A stretch of 64,000 bases of DNA from Colius striatus (taxonomy: Eukaryota; Chordata; Aves; Coliiformes; Coliidae), in contig NC_084759.1 in assembly GCF_028858725.1 (NCBI RefSeq), forward strand, positions 91,384,889 through 91,448,888, in the 5' to 3' direction. Positions 1 to 29,100 of the stretch are shown here, one piece after another. The notes below the pieces were generated by a model. The model worked only from the letters and a program-made list of their open reading frames with translations, did not search any database and was not told the origin of the DNA. The position numbers and the translations under genes were made by a program. Position 1 is the stretch's first letter. Each line of letters begins with the position of its first letter.

Positions 1-583
1 TGCATCAAGAAGAGTGTGTCCAGCAGGTTGAGGGAGGTTCTCCTCCCCCTCTACTCTGCCCTGGTGAGGCCTCACCTGGAGCACTGTGTCCAGTTTTAGG
101 CTCCCCAGCTCAAGAGGGAAAGGGAATTTCTGGAGAGAGTCCAGTGCAGGGCCACCAAGATGATCAGGGGACTGGAGCATCATCCTTATGAGGAAAGGCT
201 GAGAGACATGTGACTGTTTAGCCTGGAGCAGACTGAGGGGAGATTTCGTGAACACTTAAAAATATCTAAAGGGTGGATATGAGGAGGATGGGGCAACACT
301 TTTTTCTGTAGCGCCCAATGACAGGACAAGGGGTGACAAACAAAAAACTGGAACACAGGAAGTTCCACTTAAACACAATGAAAAACTTCTTTGCTGTGAC
401 GGTGAGGGAGCCCTGACACAGGCTGCCCAGGGAGAGTGTGGAGTCTCCTCTGGAAGTTTTCAAAACCCACCAGGATGCATTCCTGTGTGACTTGATTGAG
501 GTGAACCTGCTTTAGGAGAGAGTTGGACCAGATGATCTCTAGAAATCTCTTCCAGCCCCGACCAGTCTGTGGTTCTATGGTTT
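1..583 (+). mobile_element. CR1 LINE, 3' end, truncated by window edge
   Basis: Starts inside the 3' part of CR1 ORF2 and runs through the 3' UTR with the usual CR1 phrases (GGCTGCCCAGGGAG, GTTGGACCAGATGATCTCTA), ending near GTTCTATGG. The same segment recurs at about 51623-52176 in the same orientation. Stop codons and indels make it non-coding. It sits in a C2CD2 intron. Confidence 0.9.
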
Positions 584-1789
584 ATAGGGGCTTGTGGCTT
601 TCCTATAGATATGTGTTCAACTGGTGAGTAACCAGTAGCAGAACTGGTCTCTGTGCATGGGCTGTGCCCATTTTTATCTCCTTAGTTTGTGTATGTAAAC
701 AAAGATTATCCTAGATTGGATACTATTGGTACTATACAGTCCACAGTGCATCATCTAGGGCAAAAGGGATTTCTGCTTTTAAGGAAAATAATTGTTAGTT
801 GTGTACACCAGGGTGTGCGGGGCAGACATGCTGAAGTAGCCTGTTTGGTGTCAGTCGGTCAGAGGCCGTGGTGTCATTTTATGCAGAGCTATACAGGCAC
901 TTCTGCCTCAGGGTGCTGAGTGCTGCCGGCAGCAGGAGCAGGCTGCAGAGACATATGGCTAGGTTAACAGAAAACCATCCCAGGTTCATTAACTCAGGCT
1001 CAGCTCACTGTGAAAGCAGCTAAACTACTTACTCCAGGCTTAGCCTGGATCCCAGATAAGCTGTGTGTACACAGTTCTTTGTCTCCTCTAATAACCTTGC
1101 CAGGCCCAAGCCGCTTCTTTGCCTGAGACAGGGCTTGTCCATAGCCCCTGTGCACCACTGGAGGACAACTGAGAGTTGATGATAATAAATAGACCTAGAG
1201 TTTTCTGTAAAACTTGAGGCAGTATGACATTTGTTTGCTTTGCACACAGTCAATACTGAGCTTTTTGTCACTTTCCTTGATGTTTTGGAACTCTGGGACT
1301 GACACAATTTCTAATGCTGTTTAAGCCATACAAAATAAATTGTTTTAAGAGGAACACTTCACGCAAACTATTTTCCCTTAGAGCAGCAGTAAAACTGCTC
1401 TAATATGTCAACTTGCCATGCTGTCAAATTCCAAGATCAAGGTAGAGATAATTCTGCACCAGGACTCCAAGATGCCATGAACTTGTTAAAAACCACAAAG
1501 CCATTGTTAATTAACATGACTGTCATCATTCATTTGTAGAAAAATCTTGCTTTGATGTCCAAAGAAACCACTATGACTGTGGCCAGTAAGAACTTTTGAA
1601 AACATCTGAGTTTTTTAAAGTGACTGAAAGGAACTTTAACCTCTCCCTGCCTCAGACCCACACCACCACCTCCTCGTTGTTCATACTGTCTCCCCATCTT
1701 TTTTGATGTTTGTATGCCTGTACTTTTTTGCCTCATCTCATGATTTAAATTGGGTTGTCCTGTTTCACACTATGTACAACAATGCACAG
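584..1789. other. C2CD2 intron, no gene seen
   Basis: Intronic sequence between the leftmost CR1 fragment and the first candidate C2CD2 exon. I looked for a further upstream exon encoding the SMP domain and found none I could support. No recognisable repeat. Confidence 0.5.
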
Positions 1790-18754
<16,965 letters not shown>

Positions 18755-21700
18755 GGCTGAACACTCTCTGGTGGGATACTTGAACGTCAGCTGACCATTT
18801 GTTTACAGAGCAGCACTAGAGAATACAGATACAGCTGATGACTTACATAAAATGACGTTTGCTAGTACCGTGGTCCAGGAATAAACAGAAAGCTTGTCTT
18901 TTTTGTTTATTTTTCTGATGATGAAGTTGCTCCTCCAAATACAAGCAGCGCCAATTGTAGCATGACAGCTTTTGGAGGACCACCTGGTTCGTTGTAGAAG
19001 ATGAGGGAGAACAGGGAATGGTGCAGGTGGGGAAGACCGGCATGTAAGCACCTAGTTTACGTTACATTAACAGCAAGCTAAGAACTGAAACACCATACTA
19101 TAAATTCACTATAAAGAGAGAAGATGCCGCTGTGCTTCCTTACTGCAGCCTGCAATAGTAGCAACGCAAGTCTCGACTTGCTTTTCTAGTCAGGCTGAAA
19201 AGGAAAAGAGAGCCAGATCCAGTTTGTATTGTAATTTGGAAACGGGTAAGTCTTCAGAAGCAGAACTAAAACGCTGATTAAGATAGCCTACTGTAATCAC
19301 TGTAGCCTGCTGTAATAACTGCTCATTCCATGTAGGTGGAGAGTTGCCTTTGATATTAGCCATAAATCAACAAATTATGCAAAAACTTATACTAGCATAT
19401 TGTTTCATGTTCTGTGCATAAGTTGTGCTTAAAAAAAAAGCAGAACTTTTTTTAAAGGCTACTTGAGTCTACTTGAGAACAAAACATTTACAAATTCATA
19501 TATGTAGCTTTTCTTCCCTGTGTGAGAAGCTGTGCTGCTAATGCAAGAACCTGTCTTAGGGGCTCTAATTCCTTCTCCCAAGTACTTGTTAAACAAGTAT
19601 ATTAACCATCATATCAAATGCAAAGCTAGGAGCAATAAGTGATGACTAGAGCGTATTTAACCCTATTATGCTTTTCACTAGACAGCTTGTTTTATTTGTC
19701 AGACACTTACTAAGATCTTAGAAAACACAGTTGTGAAGAGAGATTTTTATTTTAAAATAATAATAGTAATTCCCTTAGTTGTCTTTCAGTTTCTAGATCC
19801 TACCAGTGTTGTTACGTGGTGAGTGGTTGGTTGGGTGAGTTTTTTAACATTTTTTTTCCCTCATTAAATATTGCAGCCGGCTCCTTTGAATTGAAAGGAA
19901 AAACTGATGAAAGTAAAGGCACAGTTCTTGTTTTGGCTGTTAAGAAGAGTTAAATGTCAAATTTCACAGGCACCATCTTCCATGCATACCTGTACTTTTC
20001 CATCATCTACATTCCTACTGAGGTCAAAGGACCGAGCCTGTTCTCTTTAGCCAAGAAAAACATCCATTCCATCTAAATTACTGGCATGAATGGATGATAG
20101 ATTTCTGCCTGCCTGCTTTGCCAACAGTGGTTTTACCCATCCCCCTCTCCTTCTCTGAATTGAACCAAACACTTTGGAAGGTATTTAGGCTTTCAACTTA
20201 AATGAGGCTTCAAAACTAGAAAGTCACTGAAGAACAGAAACCCATTTCAAAACTTCTGATGGACTCTAGCTTCTTTGGTAAATACTTCTCCAAAGAATAC
20301 AAAAGTAATGGGGTTTTGGTTTCTTTTTCACTAAGAAAATATTAGAAGAAATGAACTGTCAAAATCTTTTAACTGAGCCTGATGTTTAAAAATACCTTTT
20401 ACCTGTAACCTCCTAAAATCACTGTGGTAGTACAGCAGTCCAGACTATCAAATAGTTGTACATTTAAGCATGCTGCTTATTATGAAAACACTTGAAGGCG
20501 TTTTAATACTCTGTATTTTGAAAACTGGTTACAAATGCGTCTTCTAGAGCTGTAATGTGCTTAGAAATCCCAGTTCAGTAATGCAGGTTTGTCCAACTTG
20601 CGTGTGCTTGAACACTGTTGTTTACTGTTAATTTAATACGAAGCAGAAGTTAGATTTCTTCATTTGTTCTACGCTGGTTCATGATATAAGCATTAAAAAA
20701 ATGATATTTTGTTCTCTCAACATACACTTTTTCACTTGACTTTACTAGGGAAGGGTGGGGAGTCAAATCCCTACCATGTTTTAAATGCTCAGTCTTCTTT
20801 CCTGAGGGAGAAAACCACACATTAGTCACTGACTTCAAAAAATCAAAGGGAGACTGAGCACCCCTTACACTAAAAGCAAAGAGCTGTGAAATTGCAAATG
20901 TAAAGGGAGCCCATAACACTACTTCAGGTCTGCTTAAATTACAGAACTGGGATTTTAATTTATGGAGGTTTTATTGTGTATTATAGAATGGAGTGGAAAT
21001 AACACTTTCTTAAGGTCCTGGTGATTGCCTAAATGCATGTCTTGATGGTGGGAACCAAGAACATTTTATACTGCAAACTGTGAGGGTTTGTGCTTGCACA
21101 TATTGAGAGCGGATGGATTATTAAGATGGGGAGAGCAAGGGGGAAAAAAGGGAATTTGTTTTTTAGTTGCCTTCACTCCTCAGGAAAATAAACATCATTT
21201 GGTTTGATGTTTGGCCTCCATATTGAGCTGATGTGTTCCTCACCTCTTCCCACTCCTCTACAAATGATTTATGTCCTATTATAAAAACTAGCTAAGGTAC
21301 TAAACAAAAAGGGACAACTGAGTCACTCAGTCATGACAACCCCAAAGGCCCACTATGTTGGATCCCATTGTTCCCTTCCAAGATGATGAGATTGTCATTT
21401 AAGATCGGGAGATCTGAGTATGTACATTTTTTATGTACTAGTATTTAGTTCAGCATGAGTTAGGTCCTGAAAACCAGGTTTGGGTCAGGAGGACTGGATT
21501 TGTAAACTGGCGTAACTAACACTGTGATATATCCTGTCAGATGCTGAATATCTCCTGTGCAGTTGTATGAGGGGTGCCAGAGGGAATAATTTTGCTCTCT
21601 TATGCTTCATAATTTTAATAACTACACATTTGAAGAGTAGAGCAAATCTCTGCATATTAAGACTGAAAACTCTTTGGTTTCTGCCTTCCAATTTAATTAC

Positions 21701-22050
21701 TTCAGAATAGCAGCCTAAAAACAAACTATGAAATCTTTCTTCCTTTTTGCCTCTTATGCTTCTGTGTTTCTGGATGCTCTGTACAGCAAAGAAGACATTT
21801 TATGAGGACTGAGAGAGGAAGGTTTGCTTTTGCTTTCTAAAGAATTTTTCTACCCATAATTGAACCTTCTTAATCTCTGTGTGTGATTTGTTTTGCTTTA
21901 TGGCATTTTAGCTTTTCTTTTGCCTTGATGGAGATCAACCTGCATCCTTACCTAACCAAGATTTGCCTTGGCTTTAGTGTGAATTTTGACAGAGTAAGTA
22001 GTACAAGAGTTATTCTTTGAAGCAATAAACTACCTACTATCTCAAGTGTG
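18755..22050 (+). other. C2CD2: Probable C2CD2 3' UTR, end uncertain
   Basis: AT-rich sequence with no open frame of note follows the stop. Canonical AATAAA hexamers on the + strand occur at 18880-18885, 21187-21192, 22024-22029, 23414-23419 and 23838-23843, several with GT-rich sequence just downstream. The true end is not decidable from sequence alone. The boundary given uses the 22024 signal. Confidence 0.35.
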
Positions 22051-25000
22051 AATATAAGCTAGGTGACTTTTTTAAAGTGACTGAGGTTGCTTTAGAAGTC
22101 ACTTTAAAGAGGAGGGGGTACTTTATCCTTTGATCACCGGTATTTGATAACCAGTTCACCGCGGGAAGGAATGACAGTCATTTCACTCCTAAAACTACAT
22201 ATGAAACCCATAAGCCTTAGGCGGTAGGAAGAAGGAGGAATGCTGTTGGGGCAAAAAAAGTTCATATTCATTTAGCAGAGCAAAATATCTTTAGCAAACT
22301 TCAACTTAATGGGCAGGTCATAAACTGTGTGAGCATAAATACCGGGCTTTACTCTTACACTTTGTTAGATTTTCTTTTTCCCCTGCCCTTTCTTTGGCAC
22401 AGGGGTTGGGGCTCCAAGTCATACAGATGTGGAGTTACCGTTTTGCTCTTGAGAGGACTTGGCTTATAGCACTGCTTTTTTTGAGCTGTTCTATTGCCCA
22501 GCAATGGATCAGTGAACTTTTACAGCCTTTCCTGGTACTGCATCTCCTTGCTGGTTCTAGGTGGTTTCCAAGGGAAAGCTTTCTGCTGTGTGTTTCTTGT
22601 AAAGTTATGGTGTTCTTGATATGCTTAAGAAAAAGCAAAGCTGACTACATAAAATGTTACCAAATGCATGTATGGAGAAGCAAAACAAGAATCTTGCTCT
22701 TGTTTTAACATCTTTTTACAGCTCTGGTAGCTCAAGGTGTTAGAAGGAGCAAGAGCTTTATACAAGGTAGGAGCCGCATGGCTTTTTCATTTTAGTTGAC
22801 TGCAGTTTTTGAAACGCAGAGCTGAAGTTTGAGCTAAGTGCTTATCCTGGTACAGAATTAAGTATACCATAGCTCCGGGCTAAGACATTCCCAGTGTGTG
22901 TGGGAACAGCTGACCTCATGCTTCAACCTCCACAGGACCTAAGTGGATTTATTCATGTGTTTAAAGTCGGCACATATGCTTCTGTACATTGCTAAGCCAC
23001 AGCCTCTGCGACAAACAACTCAAGATTCTTAACTATCTAACAAGGGTGATTACTTGAAGGGTGAGTAACATCATTTCACTCAGGATATCCAAAGTGCTAC
23101 TATGCAAGGTGCTGGCATAGTGTGAAAATAACTGGGAAGGATGGGTCTGAGTTTTTTCCAATACTATAACTCTGTATATTCCCATTAATGTGTTATGCTC
23201 TGATATTCCAGGTGGAGTAGAACACTGTTCTTTAGCATTCAGCTGTCATAGTCACTTCTTCTGTGGTGGGTTGGGGGTTTTTTTTGGGAGTTTTTTTGGT
23301 GTGTGTACACAAAGTTCAGTTTGTGAAATTAAATCTATAATGTACAGATTTATTATATCACTAAAAAGCCTGAGAAGAGGATTTTTTAAAGAAATAACTA
23401 CTGCTGTACATACAATAAAAGCCAGTTGTCTCTGTGCAGTGTGCTGTCCTACATACCTAAGTCTGCCAAGTGTAACAGATGGGTTTCTACTCTCCTTCAC
23501 TAGTCTGACCTGCTGCTTTAACCCAGTCCATTTACCTGTTTATTCAGGAGCAGACACTCCACAGCACACACTGTGCTGACATTGTGGATTGTTTCTGGTA
23601 ACCCTGCTCGTACCAGGTACCCACTTCTTGTTCCTTGGGAAATTGCCCCAAATTTGGAGTGGGTGAGAACCCAATGGAAGAAGGAATTGTGGAACTCATT
23701 ATAGTTACTTGTTATTTTTTCCTCTCGGTTATGTTGCATCATCTTGAAAATACTTGTAATTTGAGAGGGCAAAGAAGGAGTGTTAGGGCCTAGATCCTAG
23801 ATAGAAGACACAAGTATTAAAATAAGCACAGCCTAGGAATAAAGTCCTCTTACAATCATTTCACTGAAAAAGTTATGTTCTAAATTAATGCTGACACAAA
23901 GCCCTACCAGACCGAGGAAAAAAACAAACAGAAACCAAAGGCACCATGAAAATAGCCACGATAATGTTTTTATTCCCCTTCCCAAAGTGTGTGCTGTGCC
24001 TTCCTTTGCAAGGAAATCGTGTTTCCTTACTGGGAATTACCGCCCACATTTCTGTGTCTGTTTATTTCATATTCTTGAAGTGTGTAGCTGAAAGTTCCTA
24101 ATAGTGTCCTGACAAAGCTTCTTCCTTTTCCTTTCCTTCTCAAATCTTGGGTGAGGTTTTTGAATTCATGTGATGCCATTCATGTACACTAGCAAAAGTG
24201 ACAAGACCTATCAGAGAGTAAGTCTGGCACAGTACTCTTTCCTCCAGTTCATAATTCTTAAACTGCATGGACGGGATCTTCATTTTTTTTATCACTTCTA
24301 CCGCAGGGAGCCTGGTGTGAGACACAAGTTCACAGTCTGATGTTAACCCTGCAGAAAGGTGAGAATACTGGCCAAAAAAACCCCAAAAATCATTTTGGAG
24401 ATGCGGATGCAGGCTCTACGTGTATTGTAAATCCAGTCTGCTTCAGCTAGGAAACATACAGATAACTATTCTGAGTTAGTTCATACTTATTCTGACAGAG
24501 GGAATGCATTGCAAGTAGGATAATCACCCCTGTGTACTGGAAGCTGAAGAAAACTAGGCAGAGGTCCAAAGACAGCATTGTGAATGTGACTATGCAGTGA
24601 GATGTACAGGGAAAAAGAAGGAAAAGCTGACTGTACACAACTAAATGCCAGCTGGCTTTAGTCTTTGAAAAATCAAGTGACCTGTACATATGGTTAGATC
24701 CTTGCAAAATTCCCCTTACTACTCCTATGCTCATTAAAAACTTCTGGTGAATCACTTCTAAAGAATAATCTGTTTCCTCCTCCTCAAGTTAACTGTTTTT
24801 CCAAGAAGCAACATTTCCAGAATTGTTGTTTCCATTTACCCCAGCACTTAACAAGATGAGAGTCACAGTACTTTCTGTGCACCCCTCTTGTAATGGGCAC
24901 TTGTGCAGAAGGGGAGGTGGGATGGATAAGGTGAGAAGTGAAAAAGGCCCTGGCTTTAGCCAACTGTTAAAGATGCAGTGGTGAGAAGAGCACAATAACT

Positions 25001-25579
25001 CCAGACTGCAGAGCTGGTGTCTGCTTTCCATCAAGACTCTCCAGGGGTGCTCTGTTATGCACAGTGGTAGGGAGCACTGCATAAGGCTTTGGAGGGACTC
25101 CCCTCTGTAGGTAGGCAACACTTCTTCCCAAAGGGAAAACCTGAAGTGTTAATTACTTTGTGGCTCAGTCCTCTGCCTCAGCGGGGGTGCTCTTGGCTGC
25201 AGGGCGCACCTTTCAGCTGGCACAGGGGCAAGCGCAGCAGTTACCCGAACTGGGGATTTAAAGTCCCTTCAGCTGAGGGCACCAAATCCACCTCCTTCAT
25301 TTTCTGGGCACCAGGTCTCAGTCATAGCCCGTTATATATTAAAAAAACAGGCACTGCAGGTTACATTTCTGAATAGTGAATTCTGAGTTTGTGTTCTTTT
25401 CTACTGAGCACGGCAAGGCTGAGCCCTAATTCCACTGTGCTAAAAAGCCCTGATACAGCAGGGCTAAAGAAACTTTGTGAAGGCCGAACTCGTTAACCTC
25501 AGCGAGGCCTGGGTTCGGAGGAAACAGGAGCTCGGGTGCTTTTTGAGGGCTTAACAGCGGAAAAAGCACCGGGGCTGCC
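22051..25579. other. Intergenic region between C2CD2 and PRDM15
   Basis: Roughly 3 kb that may include distal C2CD2 3' UTR. I see no exon, repeat family or RNA gene. GC content rises only from about 25100 towards the CpG island. Confidence 0.5.
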
Positions 25580-26032
25580 GCCAGTCTTGCGCCTGGTGCG
25601 GCGGTTCCACGCTCCTCTTCGCGCCTTTGGACAGGCCGCTTCTGGGACTGCGCCCCGGCGGCGAACGCTGCCTCGGAGAAACGAAACCTGGGTACGAAGC
25701 CACCCTCCAGCCCAAGACCGACGGCGGCGGTGCCGCGGGCGGCTCGGGATCGCCGGCCGGGAGGGGGCGGCCGCCCCTCGCACAGGTGTTGCGCCCGCCC
25801 GGGGACGGTCGCGGTGGCGGGCGGGGAAACCCTTCGACGCGGCGCTGGAGCTCCGGCCGCCGCCGCCGCGCAAACCGCTGCCCTGGCCGGGGCGATGAGA
25901 GGCCCAACGCCGCCGCCCGCCCGCTCTTTCCGCGGCCGCTCCCCCCGCGCCGCTGCGCTCCGCTGGCGGCGGCGGCTCGCGCCGGGCTCCCCCCACGCCG
26001 AGCCGCACGGCTCTTACAGCCGCCACCGCCGG

Positions 26033-26058
26033 ACTACATTTCCCGCCGTGCTTTGCGG
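26033..26058 (+). promoter_or_regulatory. ZNF143/THAP11 (SBS-type) site
   Basis: ACTACATTTCCCGCCGTGCT followed by TTGCGG fits the extended element ACTACAATTCCC-AGC-ATGC-nnnGCG bound by ZNF143 and THAP11, with A-to-T and ATGC-to-GTGC differences. Such sites sit close to the start of transcription in many CpG-island promoters. Confidence 0.65.
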
Positions 26059-26152
26059 GCGCCCGCGCCGGCTTCCGGTGGCGCGTGGTTTCCGGAGCGG
26101 ATCGGAACCCGGAGCCCGGATCCGATCCGGGTCTGGCCGTTCCCCAAAGCAG
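26040..26152 (+). other. PRDM15: Probable PRDM15 first (non-coding) exon
   Basis: A donor CAAAGCAG|GTAACG ends a presumed first exon at 26152. It would splice to the acceptor before 31121, which carries the start codon. The 5' end is set only by the promoter motifs. No ATG precedes the donor in the frame discussed in the findings, so in the main transcript this exon is taken as untranslated. Confidence 0.5.
26072..26097 (+). promoter_or_regulatory. Paired ETS/GABPA-like sites
   Basis: CTTCCGG at 26072-26078 and TTTCCGG at about 26089-26095 are ETS core motifs (complement CCGGAAG/CCGGAAA), just downstream of the ZNF143-like site. Together they suggest transcription starts at about 26040-26140. 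Confidence 0.5.
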
Positions 26153-29100
26153 GTAACGCCGGTTCCCCGCGCTCCCGCCCGCCGCGCAGCCCCCCCGGCC
26201 CCGGCTCCCGTCCGTGCGCGGGGCCTCTCACGCAGGTTCCACGCCCCGCCGCTCTACGCCCGGCCCTTGCGGCGCGACGCGGCCCAGCCCGTCGTCTCTC
26301 GCCGCTCCCTGGGGCGCGCGGGGCCGAGGCGCGGGTGACAGCGAAGGCTCCCGGGGCGGCGGCGGCCGCGGCCCTGCCGCCTCCTCCTCCACCGCCGCCG
26401 CCTCTTCCATGCCGCCTGTTCTTTGTTACAGCGGCCGCGCCGCGGCGCGCGGAGGGAGGGCAGTAGGGAGGGGGGCGAGGCGGGTACGAGGCAAAACCCG
26501 GCGGAGCCGCTCCCGGATCTCGGGCCGGGCCCCGCCGCCCGCCGGGCTCCTGGCGGCAGCGGCGCGGTCCCGCGGCTCAGAGCTGGCCGTGCCAGTGTCG
26601 GGCACCGAGCTGCGCAGAGGCCTCCATCCTCCGCGCCCCCCGCCCTACCCCTCGACACGTATTCGCTCGCTCACACACCCCGCGGTCACCGGGAGGCTCC
26701 GGCCTGGTCGCCGGGCTGCACCTCGCCGGGCGCCGGCCGCACCGGGGCGGTGTGTCAGGCGGAGCGGGACAGCCCCCGCGGCCCCGCGCCGCACAGTGCG
26801 GGGCCGTGGCGGCGGGGCGACGGGCCGCTGGGGCTGTGTGACGGTCGGTGGGTGGGTGGGGGATGTCCCCGCACGCGGAGCCCGGGACAGCCGCTGGTCC
26901 GTGGAGGGACACAGTCCCCTGTGAGGGAAACGGCCCCGTTGGGGCTGGTGCTTCCAGATGTGAGGGCGCGATCCAGCGGGAGGAGGGGGCAGGTCTAGTT
27001 ACCGGGTTTGGTGCCCGTCCCTTACCGGCCGCGGGGCCGAGGGCTCTGGCCGGCGGCTCTGCCCAGCCCCTGCGCTGCCTCTGTGTGCTCGGGTCCCCGG
27101 GAGAAGGCGCAGGGTGTTGGCTGCAGGGCGAACGGATGAAAGACCGCTCTGCGGTGCTTTGGACACACCATTGTTTTTCAGCAATACGCTCCTTTTCTGC
27201 TCATGTGCGCTAAGGTTGGCACATACTTCTTTCGCCCTTAGGCAGGGTGAACATGCTCGAAGGCAGTGTTGGAAAGGGCAGGTGGTATAAACCCAATGCC
27301 CACTCTGTTAGCGCTCTGTTCTCCCTAACTGGTGCTGAAATCGTTCCCCTTCTCAATGGTAACCGGTAGAATGCTTGTCATTTTTCAGAAATACAAGGCC
27401 TCACGGTAGCTTACCAAGTGTTCTGCCAGATAGGTTCTGACAGCTTTGAGCGGTAGCTCTTAGACTCCACCGTGAAGAAAACAATGTGCCGTTTTAATCG
27501 CATTCTCCTTGCACACGGGTATTTGCGGTACCCATCCACTTCTGTTTCCAAACTGCTTGTTCACACTAACAGAAGCCCTTTCTAGAACTGTAATGGAAAA
27601 CTGAAGAAGGAGGGAAGGGAAAGCTGAGTTTTACTGTCTTGGTCATTAAATTAAAATACAGGTTTTTCGGAATTTTGTTTGGTTCTTAGTTCTTCTCACC
27701 TGTTGTTTTAAATCCATTTGCAAAATCGAAATTACTTGCCACTGGAGACTGATTTCTTTCTTCATTAGTTTATAAGGGCAAAGTATGTCGTTTTTCACCA
27801 GGTTTTACATTTCTGGATAGCTTACGGCTCAACTGATTCCCTGACGCTAACGCTGCACGTCATGCTCTGCAAGCAGATACCTGTGACGCTGCAGCCCCTC
27901 AGTGTCTTCATTTGGGTTCCTTTGAGTTTCAAAAGTGTTCAAAGGCCTTTGCTACACCTGGAGTTTGGGTGCTTAGCTATGTGCTCTGTTTTCAGATAAA
28001 AACTCAATCGTACAAGCAGAAAATTCTGAGTTCATGCTCTTTTACTACTATCAGAATTAGTTCTACCTGTGGTCTAACTACTTCTGTGTAGCTTTTCACC
28101 TTATTGTTCACCGATTAATTGTTGCACTGTGTTTTATATAAAAATATCTGGAATTACTGGAAGTTTCATTGTCTCTGCAAGAATTGCTTGCAGTAGTACA
28201 AGTGACTTAATGGAATATTTTTCTGATACAAATGCTTAGAAAGAAAAAAAATAATCAGACAAGGCCCAAAGGAACAGCAGATGAGGGTAAAGAACTCTGG
28301 AGTCTGTCTTCAGTGCCACTATGTGAGGTAGCGTGGCGCTTAGTGACTTGGTTAACCAATTGGAGCAGGTAACATAATGTCATTTATTTCAAAAAACTCT
28401 TTGAAAATAGAGATCTGTGAGGAGTTTCGAAGCCTATGGGTAAGAAGCAGTATATGCCTGCAAAGCAGAATTGTTAAACTCATTTTGGGGCAGTTCTTAC
28501 TTTCTTACACTTTCTGTAAAGTAGGAAGGGGTGCAAAAAAGGTCACCTGTGAATTTGTACCAACCTGCATATGGTAATGCAAGATCGTCCTCTTTTTGCA
28601 GCTGTGTGTTGAGGTGTGAGTGTATTTTGACACACAATACGTTACCTGTTCCTCTTTGTTTCGGAGCATAGCAGGTCATTGTGCTGAGCATAGGAAAGGT
28701 GGATGATAGATGGGAAATTTTGTGATGTGGAGAATGAAAATACTTGCTGCAAAGATGAAGATTGCGCTAATGCAGATACCAACTGAGATGTAGAGTCCTT
28801 AGCAGCGACGTGAAGGCTATTCCAGGGACCTTCATGTTTTCTCCTGATCACCTTGAACAACATTTATGCTACTATGATTTCTCCACCCCTTTGTTGCTAT
28901 TCTCATCTGATGGTCCCTAGAACAAGGCTGACATTGCTGAATCTGTCATCAGCCTGCAGTTTGTGAAGAGTGTGATGCAGGAAAGTTCTAAAAGGCGAGT
29001 GCCTTTGACAGGCAGGTCACACAGCAGTGCTACTGGCCTTGCTGCACTGTGTCCCCTGTGTATCTGAACCGTGGACCAAGGGAAGTTATGTGTAAATCCA

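Larger units (their letters stand above)
25580..27130 (+). promoter_or_regulatory. PRDM15: CpG island, PRDM15 promoter
   Basis: About 1.5 kb of very GC-rich, CpG-dense DNA in an otherwise AT-rich window. It contains several GGGCGG/CCGCCC boxes, a GCC-rich stretch near 26347-26410, ETS-like cores and a ZNF143/THAP11-type site. It lies 5 kb before the PRDM15 start codon and follows the end of C2CD2, so it is the natural PRDM15 promoter. No TATA box was found near the proposed first exon, as is usual for such promoters. Confidence 0.85.

Noticed and set aside
25499..26998. Long overlapping open frames on both strands (up to 279 residues)
   Set aside because: They lie in the CpG island where stop codons are rare. 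They are Pro/Arg/Ala/Gly-rich, overlap in several frames on both strands, and the longest has no ATG. Only the short similarity to the long human PRDM15 isoform is kept as a finding.
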